A stretch of 33,800 nucleotides of DNA from Haloarcula amylolytica JCM 13557 (GTDB lineage Archaea; Halobacteriota; Halobacteria; Halobacteriales; Haloarculaceae), in contig NZ_AOLW01000014.1 of NCBI RefSeq assembly GCF_000336615.1, positions 1 to 33,800 on the forward strand, in the 5' to 3' direction. A model generated the notes under the pieces. It saw only the letters and a list, made by a program, of their open reading frames with translations, was not told the DNA's origin and searched no databases. Positions within the stretch are counted from its first letter, which is position 1. Every line of letters starts with the position of its first letter. This document shows positions 7,886 to 15,719 of this stretch, one piece after another. The translations under genes and the position numbers were made by a program.

Positions 7886-9334
7886 ATGAGTCCAATCACA
7901 CTACTGGGTGCCATCGACCCAGGATTAGTGACGTTCCTCTCACCAGAACTCGCGAGCCGTATGCAGTTCGGATGGACAATTTCCGTTCACATCATCTTCG
8001 CGTCTCTTTCGATCGGGCTCGCGCCGTTTATCATCTACTTCACTTGGAAAGACGTGCGGACGAACGAGCGGCGGTATGCGCGATTGCGCTCGTTCTGGGT
8101 GAAGGTTTTCGCCGCCGGCTTCGTGATGGGTACAGTCACCGGTATTCCGATGAGCTTCCAGTTCGGCACAAACTTCCCACAGTTCGCCGAGGTGGCTGGA
8201 GAACTGATCGGCGGCCCGCTGGCCTTCGAAGCGAAGATGGCGTTCTTCTTAGAGGCCGTCTTCCTTGGCGTGTTGCTGTACGGCCGCGACCGAGTCAAGG
8301 ATCGGACATACGTCATCTCGTCAGTACTCGTCGGCTTCGGTGCTTGGCTGTCGGGGTTCTGGATCTTGATCGTCAACGCCTGGATGCAGACCCCACGGGG
8401 CTACGAGATGGTCACCCGCAACGGGATGGAAATCGCCAAACTAACCGACCCGTTCGCCGCGTTCTTCACCCCGCGAATGCCCTGGATGTACGTTCACATG
8501 ATGAACGCGTCGGTGATCTCGGTCGCACTGCTGGTCGCAGGCGTCTCGGCGTACATCGTCTGGAAAAAGCCCGATGCTGAAGCCTGGAACACCGCACTCA
8601 AGTTGGCTGTCGTACTCCTGATCGTCTCCGCACCGTTTCAGGCGGTCCACGGCGACGCCTACGGCCGCCACGTCGCGGACACTCAGCCACAGAAGTTCGC
8701 CGCAATGGAGGCTCACTACGAGACGGGGCAGGCCGACCTACACCTGCTCGCGGTTCCGAAGTCACCTGAGGCACTCACCGATCCGCGCGCCGAGAATCTC
8801 GTCACCGTAAGCCTCCCCGCGGTCGGGTCGTTCCTCGCCAGTGGCGGGGACTTCGACGCCGAGGTCATCGGACTGAACGAGTATGATGAGAACCCTCCGG
8901 TAGCACTCGTGTTCTGGTCGTTCCGTTTCATGGTGGGGCTCGGGTTCCTATTCATCGGGCTCGCGCTCTGGGGCGGGTTCCTCATGTACCGAGGCCGGTT
9001 GGCCGACAGCACACGCTACCTGAAGGCGATGATCGCTGCATCACCGTTCGGCTACGCTGCGTTGCTCACCGGCTGGTACGTCACCGAGATCGGCCGGCAG
9101 CCGTGGGTCATCCAGGGCGAACTCAAGACGAGCGAGGCGGTGTCATCGACGCTCACCGGGGCCGAGGCGACACTGACTCTGGTTGCGTTTGTCGTGCTTT
9201 ACGTCGGGCTGATGCTGACTGCGCTGTACATCCTGAAGTGGCTGGTCCGGGAGGAGCTCCGGTCACTCGGCGTTCGAGAGTCGAGTGGCGGCCGCTGGCA
9301 CGGCCCGATTCCGTGGGTGAGTAGCGATGACTGA
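7886..9334 (+). CDS. cydA: Cytochrome bd-type quinol oxidase subunit I
   Basis: About 482 residues, multi-pass membrane protein. It carries the CydA hallmarks: SRMQFGWTISVHIIFASLSI with the early heme-ligand His (residue 35 here), GGPLAFEAKMAFFLEAVFLG, NAWMQTPRGYEM, RFMVGLGFLF with the heme-ligand Met, and GWYVTEIGRQPWVIQGEL. Together with subunit II it would oxidise quinol (menaquinol in haloarchaea) and reduce O2 to water, with high oxygen affinity and no proton pumping. The frame opens at 7826, but the ATG at 7886 gives the usual CydA N-terminus. It overlaps the next gene by 8 bp. No cydC, cydD or cydX is seen in the window. Confidence 0.93.
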   Translation: MSPITLLGAIDPGLVTFLSPELASRMQFGWTISVHIIFASLSIGLAPFIIYFTWKDVRTNERRYARLRSFWVKVFAAGFVMGTVTGIPMSFQFGTNFPQFAEVAGELIGGPLAFEAKMAFFLEAVFLGVLLYGRDRVKDRTYVISSVLVGFGAWLSGFWILIVNAWMQTPRGYEMVTRNGMEIAKLTDPFAAFFTPRMPWMYVHMMNASVISVALLVAGVSAYIVWKKPDAEAWNTALKLAVVLLIVSAPFQAVHGDAYGRHVADTQPQKFAAMEAHYETGQADLHLLAVPKSPEALTDPRAENLVTVSLPAVGSFLASGGDFDAEVIGLNEYDENPPVALVFWSFRFMVGLGFLFIGLALWGGFLMYRGRLADSTRYLKAMIAASPFGYAALLTGWYVTEIGRQPWVIQGELKTSEAVSSTLTGAEATLTLVAFVVLYVGLMLTALYILKWLVREELRSLGVRESSGGRWHGPIPWVSSDD

Positions 9335-10322
9335 CACGCTGTTGCCCGTCGACGCGTACCTCGTCGAGTCCCTGCCCGAGATCTGGTTCGGCGCCGTGCT
9401 GTTCGCGTTGGGGATGTACGTCGTCCTCGACGGGTTCGACTTCGGTATCGGCATGCTGTATGCGACCCGGACGGACGAACGCGAGCGGGAGACGTTCCTG
9501 GCGGCGTTTGGACCGGTCTGGGACGCGAACGAGGTGTGGGTCGTCGCCTTCGGGACGATGCTGCTAGCGGCGTTCCCGCGCGTGTACTCGCGCCTGCTGG
9601 CGGACAACTATCTGCTCGCGCTCGGGTTCGTCGTCGCGTTGGTGTTCCGCGGCCTCGGTCCGGAGCTCCGCGAGCAGCGCGACGACGAGCGCTGGAAGCG
9701 CTACACCGACTACGCGTTCATCAGCGGGAGCGTGTTCGCGCCGCTCCTGTTGGGGATGCTCGCGGGTCGCTGGCTGTTCGGCGAGGCGACGCTACCAGTG
9801 GCGTTGACTGGCGTCGGCCTGGTCGCCGTCTCGATAGTCACGGGGGCGGCGTTCCTCGCAGCCAAGACCGAGCCCGGTCTGGCATCGGAACTGCGAGCGT
9901 ACGGTATCGGTGCGACAGTGGCGTACCTTGGCGGTGTGGTCGTGCTGCTGGGAACCGTCGTCCTGACCGATGGGGGCGGCGCTGCCGACGCGGTGCTCTC
10001 GCTGCCCGTCGCTGCAGTCGTCGCTCTCTCGGTCACCGTCGGGCTGAGCGGGAGCGTACTAGCCAGACGCGGCCGGTACCGAGCCTGGCTCGCGAGCGCA
10101 CTGGCACTGCCCACACTGTTGACGGTCTTGGTCGCAATTCTGCTGTACCCGACGATTTACCCGCCGACCGGGTTGTTGGTTAGAGAAGCGGTCGTGTCGC
10201 CACTAGCGCTGAACCTCGTGACCGTCCTCGGGTTTCCGGTCCTGGTGCTGGTACTGTGGTACTTCAAATTCCTCTACGGCGTGTTTAGCGGCCCAATCGA
10301 GGGTGAGGGCTACGAGGGGTAA
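9327..10322 (+). CDS. cydB: Cytochrome bd-type quinol oxidase subunit II
   Basis: 331 residues, hydrophobic, with about eight or nine membrane segments. Family phrases are LPEIWFGAVLFALGMYVVLDGFDFGIGML and GPVWDANEVWVVAFGTMLLAAFP near the N-terminus. The gene overlaps cydA by 8 bp, so the two are translationally coupled and form the oxidase heterodimer. The sequence is noticeably GC-richer than the surrounding IS-laden DNA, as expected for a conserved haloarchaeal cargo gene. About 170 bp after the stop the right copy of the 99-bp direct repeat begins. Confidence 0.93.
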   Translation: MTDTLLPVDAYLVESLPEIWFGAVLFALGMYVVLDGFDFGIGMLYATRTDERERETFLAAFGPVWDANEVWVVAFGTMLLAAFPRVYSRLLADNYLLALGFVVALVFRGLGPELREQRDDERWKRYTDYAFISGSVFAPLLLGMLAGRWLFGEATLPVALTGVGLVAVSIVTGAAFLAAKTEPGLASELRAYGIGATVAYLGGVVVLLGTVVLTDGGGAADAVLSLPVAAVVALSVTVGLSGSVLARRGRYRAWLASALALPTLLTVLVAILLYPTIYPPTGLLVREAVVSPLALNLVTVLGFPVLVLVLWYFKFLYGVFSGPIEGEGYEG

Positions 10323-10490
10323 CCCCACCAACCTCTCGCCGTTCCATTCTCCGCTCAATACTGGTGACTCTCCGATCGGGGATATGTACGATATGATGGA
10401 ATCACATCCTCGCGATAGTGTATCACTCTCGGTGTCACACATCACCAGTACCGGCAACTGGAACGCGACAGAGCGTATCGGCTTCGAACT

Positions 10491-10589
10491 GCCGAGGACC
10501 GCATTGTGTCGCAGTTTGTAGAGCAGACACTATAGCTGGAGCCATCGAAGGTAGGTAGTTCCATATGCATTGAGAACACCGGTCTCAAC
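10491..10589 (+). repeat. 99-bp direct repeat, right copy (flanks cydAB)
   Basis: Partner of 7296-7394, with the same length and orientation. Its last 26 bases are the IS4-type end motif, which here continues into a deleted copy of the element; the first 73 bases lie outside that motif. Confidence 0.7.
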
Positions 10590-10765
10590 TTCTGCGTAAA
10601 GTTGGGAGTTGAGACTACAGCGGGTTTATCGGGACTGTAATGCGTGTTTTCGGATGTTTAAGCGATCGGGAACTGGCTCAGATTCCTCTCCAAACGGCTA
10701 TTCCTATTGAATTGTCATAAACACCGAGTACTGGCGATGATAATCATGCTCAGCGGTTTTTAACA
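10564..10765 (+). mobile_element. Internally deleted IS4-type element remnant
   Basis: Bases 10564-10715 follow copy 1 (816-966) through the end motif, the hairpin (arms 10582-10590 and 10607-10615), GGGTTTA, CGATCGGGAACTGGCTCAGA and CCAAACGGCTATTCCTATTGAA. The sequence then jumps to the equivalent of about 1315-1360 (GTACTGGCGATGATAATCAT), inside the transposase coding region. The 350 bases in between, including the stop codon, are missing. It codes for nothing and is a non-autonomous relic. Confidence 0.65.
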
Positions 10766-10830
10766 GCCTCAGGGTCCGCCAAGTTGACACACGAATTCGG
10801 CCAGCAGTGAGGGTGCCCCATCAGAATAAT

Positions 10831-11562
10831 TCAGACACCCGATCGGATTGTGAGTTGAGGTTTGGCTGTTTCTTCAGCAAGCGTTTTTTGAACAGACCCA
10901 AAAACTCGCTCTCGCACTGACGGTTCGGACTCGCCGAGGACAATAAAATCGAAGTCAGAAACACGCGAGATGACTACATCAAGCCGTTCACCTTTCGTCG
11001 ATTGTTCCCACTTGATTCGGTCGGGATCGATACCGAGTTCCGCAAGTCGATCTGCGAGGCCGCGGAGCATATACTCTGTTGCATCATACAGACGTTCATT
11101 GTCGTTCGTTGCGGCGTGAAAGAGCAGAAGTTCCACGTCACTATCGGCAAACAGGGCCCCAAGGGTGGTGACAATCCGATTGAGATCGGCATTCGGTTTC
11201 ACCAGAACAAGTCCACGTCTCGTTTCTGACGGGGGCGATGTTGTCCCCGGAAGGAGAATTGATTCACACTCGTACTTGTTCGCGGCCCTATCGATTGATT
11301 GGTCCTTATTATTTGTAAATACCAATCGAGTCTGCACTGTAACGCCCTCATCGGTAAAACGGCTTGCCACTGTCTCAAGTCGTTGTTGAGCTTCCTCTTC
11401 GAACTGATTACGGACTTGGCTGGGGGCCGATTGATCCGGAATTGGCCAGTATCCGAGCAGAATAACCTCTGATGATTGAACTATCTGAGTGTCTATCTCA
11501 GACCGAGATGTTGAATCGGACACATTAATTGGAATCAAGACCCTGTTGAGCGATTCCGGCAT
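10831..11562 (-). CDS. UspA-like universal stress protein (two-domain)
   Basis: 243 residues. The N-terminal half (MPESLNRVLIPINVS) and the second half, starting near GLVLVKPNADLNRIV, each resemble a UspA Rossmann-like domain. The second ends with DFDFIVLGESEPSVRERVFGS, close to the usual nucleotide-binding G-2-G-9-G(S/T) loop but with SEPS in place of the glycines, so ATP binding is doubtful there. In haloarchaea such proteins commonly sit beside cation/amino-acid transporters and are thought to regulate them. It lies on the same strand as trkA and the APC permease, 160 bp downstream. Confidence 0.75.
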   Translation of the reverse strand: MPESLNRVLIPINVSDSTSRSEIDTQIVQSSEVILLGYWPIPDQSAPSQVRNQFEEEAQQRLETVASRFTDEGVTVQTRLVFTNNKDQSIDRAANKYECESILLPGTTSPPSETRRGLVLVKPNADLNRIVTTLGALFADSDVELLLFHAATNDNERLYDATEYMLRGLADRLAELGIDPDRIKWEQSTKGERLDVVISRVSDFDFIVLGESEPSVRERVFGSVQKTLAEETAKPQLTIRSGV

Positions 11563-11723
11563 AACGTACGAAGATACGCTCCCCAGCGCTTATTTGTGTT
11601 TTCCCTGTCACCTCAGTGAGTCCAGTGGCTACATCACGTGGGTAGTTGTGCAACAGGACAGGCCCGACCACGGTTCACAGGCAGTCGAGGCGGATGCCAC
11701 GGGGCTTGACCCGAGGTAATTGA

Positions 11724-12377
11724 CTAGCCGCGCATCAAATTCATGACCTCATCGACCACGTCAGGTTCGACAGCGACGACGTAGCTGCTCCCTGGTGACA
11801 AGGTCGTGTCGGCACGAGCGATTCGCTCACCGTTCGCGTCGGACACGACGAGGGTTCCCTCGGGAAAGCGTACGTCCGAGAGTGCTTTCCCAGCGGCCGG
11901 AGCGCCGTCAGCAACGCGAATAAGCATGATATCGAGGGAGCCCGTGACGTCGGCAAGTGTTTGGACATCGCTACCCAGGATTTCGTTGGCCGCCACTCTC
12001 GAGCCGGCCCGTTCGGGAAAGACCACCGCGTCGACGAATCGGGTGTAGGCCTCACTGGCTGTGCGGTCAATACGCGCGACCGTCCGGATGTCGGGTGTCA
12101 ACTCTGCGGCAGCTAAACAGACCGCGAGATTTAATCCTGTTTCACCCGTGAGCGCGGCAATTGCGTCTGCTCGGTCAAGGCCTGCCTGTTCGATGATATC
12201 CGGATTTGTCGCGTCACCCTGGATAACAGTCGCTATCCATTGATCGGCGATATCCGAGACAATCCGGTCATCGCGTTCGATAATCGTCACGTCGTGACCG
12301 CGGTCAGCGAGTATCTCGGCTGTCTGGAAACCGACGCGTCCACCGCCAGCGATGATAATATCGAGGTCACTAGTCAT
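11724..12377 (-). CDS. trkA: TrkA-type RCK protein (TrkA_N + TrkA_C)
   Basis: 217 residues. The N-terminal NAD-binding Rossmann fold has DIIIAGGGRVGFQTAEILAD (GxGxxG), an acidic residue after the second strand (IIERDD) and VIQGDATNP. A TrkA_C domain with PAAGKALSDVRFPEGTLVV follows, ending VVDEVMNLMRG. Such stand-alone RCK proteins bind NAD(H) or nucleotides and gate potassium channels and transporters. It starts 2 bases after the APC permease stop, so the pair is an operon, and it probably regulates that permease. A close paralogue, divergently oriented, lies at 14047-14700. Confidence 0.88.
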   Translation of the reverse strand: MTSDLDIIIAGGGRVGFQTAEILADRGHDVTIIERDDRIVSDIADQWIATVIQGDATNPDIIEQAGLDRADAIAALTGETGLNLAVCLAAAELTPDIRTVARIDRTASEAYTRFVDAVVFPERAGSRVAANEILGSDVQTLADVTGSLDIMLIRVADGAPAAGKALSDVRFPEGTLVVSDANGERIARADTTLSPGSSYVVAVEPDVVDEVMNLMRG

Positions 12378-12379
12378 GG

Positions 12380-13834
12380 TTAGTCTTCAGCCTCAGGTGT
12401 TATTTCAGTGGCGGCAGCCGCCTGGTTGCTGTCCGATTGCCCTTTGACCCGTTTAAGTGCGAAATACACAAGCGCTCCAAGCAGAATCCACGCCACGCTG
12501 AGTGCCAGCGCCAATGGATCTGTTCGGAGTAGGTACTCCACGAGCACCCCCGTCAAGAGCAGATTGAGCGCGATACCAATCAGTGGCGGCACTGGGTAGA
12601 ACGGCATCTCGTACGGCCGGTTCATGTTCGGGCGCTCCCTGCGGAGTCTGATGACGGCAACGTTGACGATAATGAACGACAACAGGAAAAACAGGCTCGA
12701 CATGTTGCCAGCACTTTGTGTCGGCAGTGCCACTGACCCGAGCATCACGACTGCGCTGGTGAGGATTGCAACGAACGGCGTCCCGTAGCGGTGGTGAATC
12801 TGACCGATTGACGGGAGCAACTGCCCTTCACGGCCCATCGAGAACGCTACGCGTGACGACGCGATGACGACCGCGTTGAGGGCGGTAAGTGTCGAAAACA
12901 CGGCCCCAAAGACGATGAGTGCGCCACCGTTCTGGATAATCGGTAATCCGGTCGGCATGAACGATGTCGCTGCTGTGGCGATGCCTGCCTCGCCGGCGTC
13001 GGCCAGTCCTTGGGCCCCGAGCGTGCCGACGGCGACGGTCACGACCGCCAGATAGACGACAACCGTCACGGCGAGACTGAGGAATATTGCCTTGGGGATG
13101 TTTTCACGCGGGTTCTGGACCTCCTCGGTGACGGTGGTGATGAGGTCGTATCCCTCGAAGGCGATGAAGGTGAGCCCCATCGCCGGTAGAACCGCGGCCG
13201 CCCCGCTACCCTGCGGGAACAGCGGCTGGAACTCGGCCCCGGAGAACATCGGTGACGAGAGCCCGAACGCGACGAACACCCCCAGGATGGACACCTTGAT
13301 GATGGTGAAAATCGTCTCAACACTGCCGCTGGCGGCCGTCGAAACAGCGTTGAGCGCTACGAGCGCGAGTACGGCCACGAACGCCAGCACGAAGGCCAGC
13401 GGGAGCGCCGCGTCAATGACTGGAACCGCGACAGCACCCACTTGATCCGGTGGCGGGACCACACCGTAAACGTGCAGCAGTTCGAGAAAGTTCGGTGCAA
13501 AGCCCAGTGCATACAGCGCCCCCGCAATCATGTAGGCAAACCAGAGCATCCAGCCCATGATGAACGAGGCAAAGTCGTCGAATATCTCCCGTACGAAGGC
13601 GTATCCACCGCCGCTTTTCGGAATCGAGGCGGCGAGTTCCGCATACGAGAGTCCTGTGAACGCTGTTACGACGCCATTCAGCGCAAAGACGAGAATCGCT
13701 GCCGGACCCGCGATTTCGGCAGCCAGCCCTGTCAACACGAAGATACCGGCCCCGATCATCGCTCCCATCCCGATCATCGTCGCGTCAAGTAATCCGAGTT
13801 CAGCCTCGGGTGACCGAGTTTGGCTCTTACTCAT
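12380..13834 (-). CDS. APC-family amino-acid/cation permease
   Basis: About 484 residues and 12 hydrophobic segments. The N-terminal region ELGLLDATMIGMGAMIGAGI contains the APC helix-1 motif (GAMIGAGIFVLTG). ELAASIPKSGGGYAFVREIF and the later AFEGYDLITTVTEEVQNP are further APC hallmarks. It should import amino acids or a related organic cation across the cell membrane, probably driven by an ion gradient; the substrate cannot be read from sequence. The frame opens at 13882, but the ATG at 13832-13834 removes a non-homologous 16-residue head. It is directly followed by trkA, with UspA further on, a common haloarchaeal arrangement for an RCK-controlled transporter. Confidence 0.9.
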   Translation of the reverse strand: MSKSQTRSPEAELGLLDATMIGMGAMIGAGIFVLTGLAAEIAGPAAILVFALNGVVTAFTGLSYAELAASIPKSGGGYAFVREIFDDFASFIMGWMLWFAYMIAGALYALGFAPNFLELLHVYGVVPPPDQVGAVAVPVIDAALPLAFVLAFVAVLALVALNAVSTAASGSVETIFTIIKVSILGVFVAFGLSSPMFSGAEFQPLFPQGSGAAAVLPAMGLTFIAFEGYDLITTVTEEVQNPRENIPKAIFLSLAVTVVVYLAVVTVAVGTLGAQGLADAGEAGIATAATSFMPTGLPIIQNGGALIVFGAVFSTLTALNAVVIASSRVAFSMGREGQLLPSIGQIHHRYGTPFVAILTSAVVMLGSVALPTQSAGNMSSLFFLLSFIIVNVAVIRLRRERPNMNRPYEMPFYPVPPLIGIALNLLLTGVLVEYLLRTDPLALALSVAWILLGALVYFALKRVKGQSDSNQAAAATEITPEAED

Positions 13835-14046
13835 TGCGTCCTGTTTGTATTCAGCGTGCCATCCATCGTACGCTGTATGCACTCTGTTCGGACCATTTGA
13901 GTACCGAGGTAAGTTCTTCTATTGTAAGAACGGTGAGTGGATTTCTTAAAAGCTTATCATAGCCTGTCCCAGGCACAATAGGTGGTATTCTCGACCCATT
14001 AGAACTGCCGGGGCATTGAAGATGACGCGTTTTAAACAATACTGCA

Positions 14047-14700
14047 ATGACCCGAACAAAGCGATTCGTCATCGCCGGTGGCGGCCGTGTCGGGAAACAG
14101 ACCGCCGAGAATCTCGCGGATCAGGGTCACGACGTACTGCTAATCGAATCCGACGAGGAGCGTGTTGAGACATTGTCCGATGCGTACATCGGCCCCGTTA
14201 TCCACGGCGACGCCACACGCCCGTCGATTCTTGAACAGGCTGACATAGCCGATTCGGACGCCATCGCCGCACTCACTGACCAACCGGGCACGAACCTCGC
14301 AATCTGTATGGAGGCCCAACAGTACGCCCCATCGATTCGGACCATTGCAAGGGCAGAGACGGGGACGGAGCAGGAGTACGACGAGGTGGTGGATGCGACG
14401 CTGCTACCCGAGTATCTCGGTGGCGACTATGCGGCAGATATACTGACCGGCGAGGATATCCGGACGCTTGTCTATCCGACTGCCGAGCTCGATATCATCG
14501 AGGTGAACGTCTCCCCATCGGCCCCTGTTGCGGGGCGCCGTCTCGATGAAATCGCTCTTCCGTCCGGAAGCCTGCTGATCTCGACGGCGGACCGGACGGA
14601 ACTCGCAGGAGCTGATACGGTGCTGGAACCTGATGAGCGCTATATTCTCGCCGTCGAAACCGACGTGGTCGATGAAGTGCTGAATCTCATGCGTGGCTAG
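14047..14700 (+). CDS. trkA: Second TrkA-type RCK protein
   Basis: 217 residues, the same length and layout as the protein at 11724-12377: FVIAGGGRVGKQTAENLADQ (GxGxxG), IHGDATRPSIL, then a TrkA_C domain (PVAGRRLDEIALPSGSLLI) and the same ending VVDEVLNLMRG. It is transcribed divergently from the APC permease, with 212 bp between the two starts. Both copies have the glycine-rich loop intact. It could serve the APC permease or, given the pore-only channel 390 bp downstream on the same strand, act as the RCK subunit of that channel; both ideas are inference. Confidence 0.87.
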   Translation: MTRTKRFVIAGGGRVGKQTAENLADQGHDVLLIESDEERVETLSDAYIGPVIHGDATRPSILEQADIADSDAIAALTDQPGTNLAICMEAQQYAPSIRTIARAETGTEQEYDEVVDATLLPEYLGGDYAADILTGEDIRTLVYPTAELDIIEVNVSPSAPVAGRRLDEIALPSGSLLISTADRTELAGADTVLEPDERYILAVETDVVDEVLNLMRG

Positions 14701-15090
14701 CATTATAGAGATTAAGACAGAGTACAACCACGAGTGATTGGAATTCTATATATAACCGATAGGCGACTTCTGTGCGGTTCAGCCATCGCACAGCTTTCGA
14801 CCAGGCTATCGGAATATTTCTTCAGAGAACAGGTCGTATCGTAACCCAGCAAATATTCCACCTGCGGTACAAAAAGTACCGGCATGAACCCAGGGGTGGA
14901 CGTCACAAGTCGGTTTCAGGGTCGAGGTACCTGAGATCCTCACGAGCCTATTTAACGATTGTTTGGGAGTGGCCAGTGGCCCTGCCACGAGGGCTCACAT
15001 CCGCCATTGAGTATACCCAAGACTATATAAGTTGAAATAGTATCAGGTACTCTTTTCAAATCATAACAACTATACTGGTAGCACCCACCG
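14701..15090. other. Intergenic region between trkA and the channel gene
   Basis: No credible gene. TTCTATATATAAC at about 14742-14754 is AT-rich, and GTGGCCAGTGGCCCTGCCAC (about 14970-14989) is a short dyad-rich stretch. ACTATATAAG near 15021-15030 and TTCAAATCATA near 15055 are TATA-like and could drive the channel gene at 15091. Confidence 0.35.
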
Positions 15091-15417
15091 ATGGTTGACC
15101 CTCTGAAACGACTGACTAATATCCAGCTTTCTCGGCGAGACCGCCTCGTCACCTATTATCTCACCGGGCTCGCTGCATTGATTGTTGTCTATACGGTCAC
15201 GTATAATTTCGCGCTGGCACAATTAGAGGGGGTCAACCAATCGATATTCGCGTCGTTCGAATTTATCGTCCAGACAATGACGACGACTGGATACGGCCAA
15301 GATTCGGGTATCTGGAGCCATCCATTGATGTTCTTGTTCGTTGCAGCGACACAGATCTCCGGCATCGCGCTCGGGTTCTTTACACTCCGGCTCATCATCA
15401 TCCCGCTGTTTACCTGA
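15091..15417 (+). pseudogene. Potassium-channel pore domain, truncated before its RCK part
   Basis: 108 residues: a membrane helix at about 20-40, a pore helix, the selectivity filter TTTGYGQD (residues 64-71) and a second helix at about 80-105 ending RLIIIPLFT. This is the two-helix potassium-channel (Kch-like) pore. In the related haloarchaeal proteins I know, this pore is followed by a cytosolic TrkA/RCK region of more than 200 residues; here a stop comes right after helix 2, a few bases before the IS1341-type element. Truncation by the insertion or a later rearrangement is the simplest reading. The pore itself looks intact and could still be made, possibly with the stand-alone TrkA upstream. 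Confidence 0.75.
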
Positions 15418-15432
15418 ATTGAGGCGCTAAGG

Positions 15433-15475
15433 CCCCTTCCTCAAGGAGCGACCGAAGGGAGCGAGTAGGGAGGGG
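15433..15475 (+). repeat. IS605-type palindromic end (left)
   Basis: Imperfect palindrome containing CTCAAGGAGCGA and GCGAGTAGGG. It closely resembles the right-end palindrome of the same element (CTCAAGGAACGA and GTGAGTAGGG at 16913-16951). Similar structures are known from haloarchaeal PATEs (palindrome-associated transposable elements). Confidence 0.55.
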
Positions 15476-15567
15476 ATACAGCGCCGCACAGTTCTCATAC
15501 ACGATTCGGTGGCAGGCCCACAGGCCCACCGCCACGTTTATGTTGAAACGAAGTATAAACATAGTTG

Positions 15568-15711
15568 ATGGACAGGCACGAGATAGAAGGCCACGAGGTC
15601 ATCACCGGGACGGTGAAAGCGACTGGTAACGGCGCTCACGTCCTCGTTCCGAAGGACTGGCGTGGCGCGGATGTGAAAATCGTCCGGACAAGCGAAGCCA
15701 CTGACGAATAG
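15568..15711 (+). CDS. Transposon-encoded small protein, DUF2080-like
   Basis: 47 residues: MDRHEIEGHEVITGTVKATG, then NGAHVLVPKDWRGADVKIVR and an acidic tail. This is the pattern of the DUF2080 'putative transposon-encoded' proteins that accompany IS1341-type tnpB in haloarchaea. The fold is probably a small beta barrel related to AbrB/Phd-like domains; its role is unknown. A TATA-like TTTATG about 30 bases upstream suggests a leaderless start. The tnpB start follows 8 bp after its stop, so both are likely on one transcript. Too short to appear in a 60-residue ORF cut-off. Confidence 0.8.
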   Translation: MDRHEIEGHEVITGTVKATGNGAHVLVPKDWRGADVKIVRTSEATDE

Positions 15712-15719
15712 CACAACAG

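Noticed and set aside
8441-10183. Several long frames antisense or out of frame to cydA and cydB
   Set aside because: Shadows produced by the high GC of the real genes.
11640-11720. CCACGGGGCTTGACCCGAGG taken as an IS605-type right end
   Set aside because: It resembles such ends only loosely, and no tnpB sequence adjoins it.
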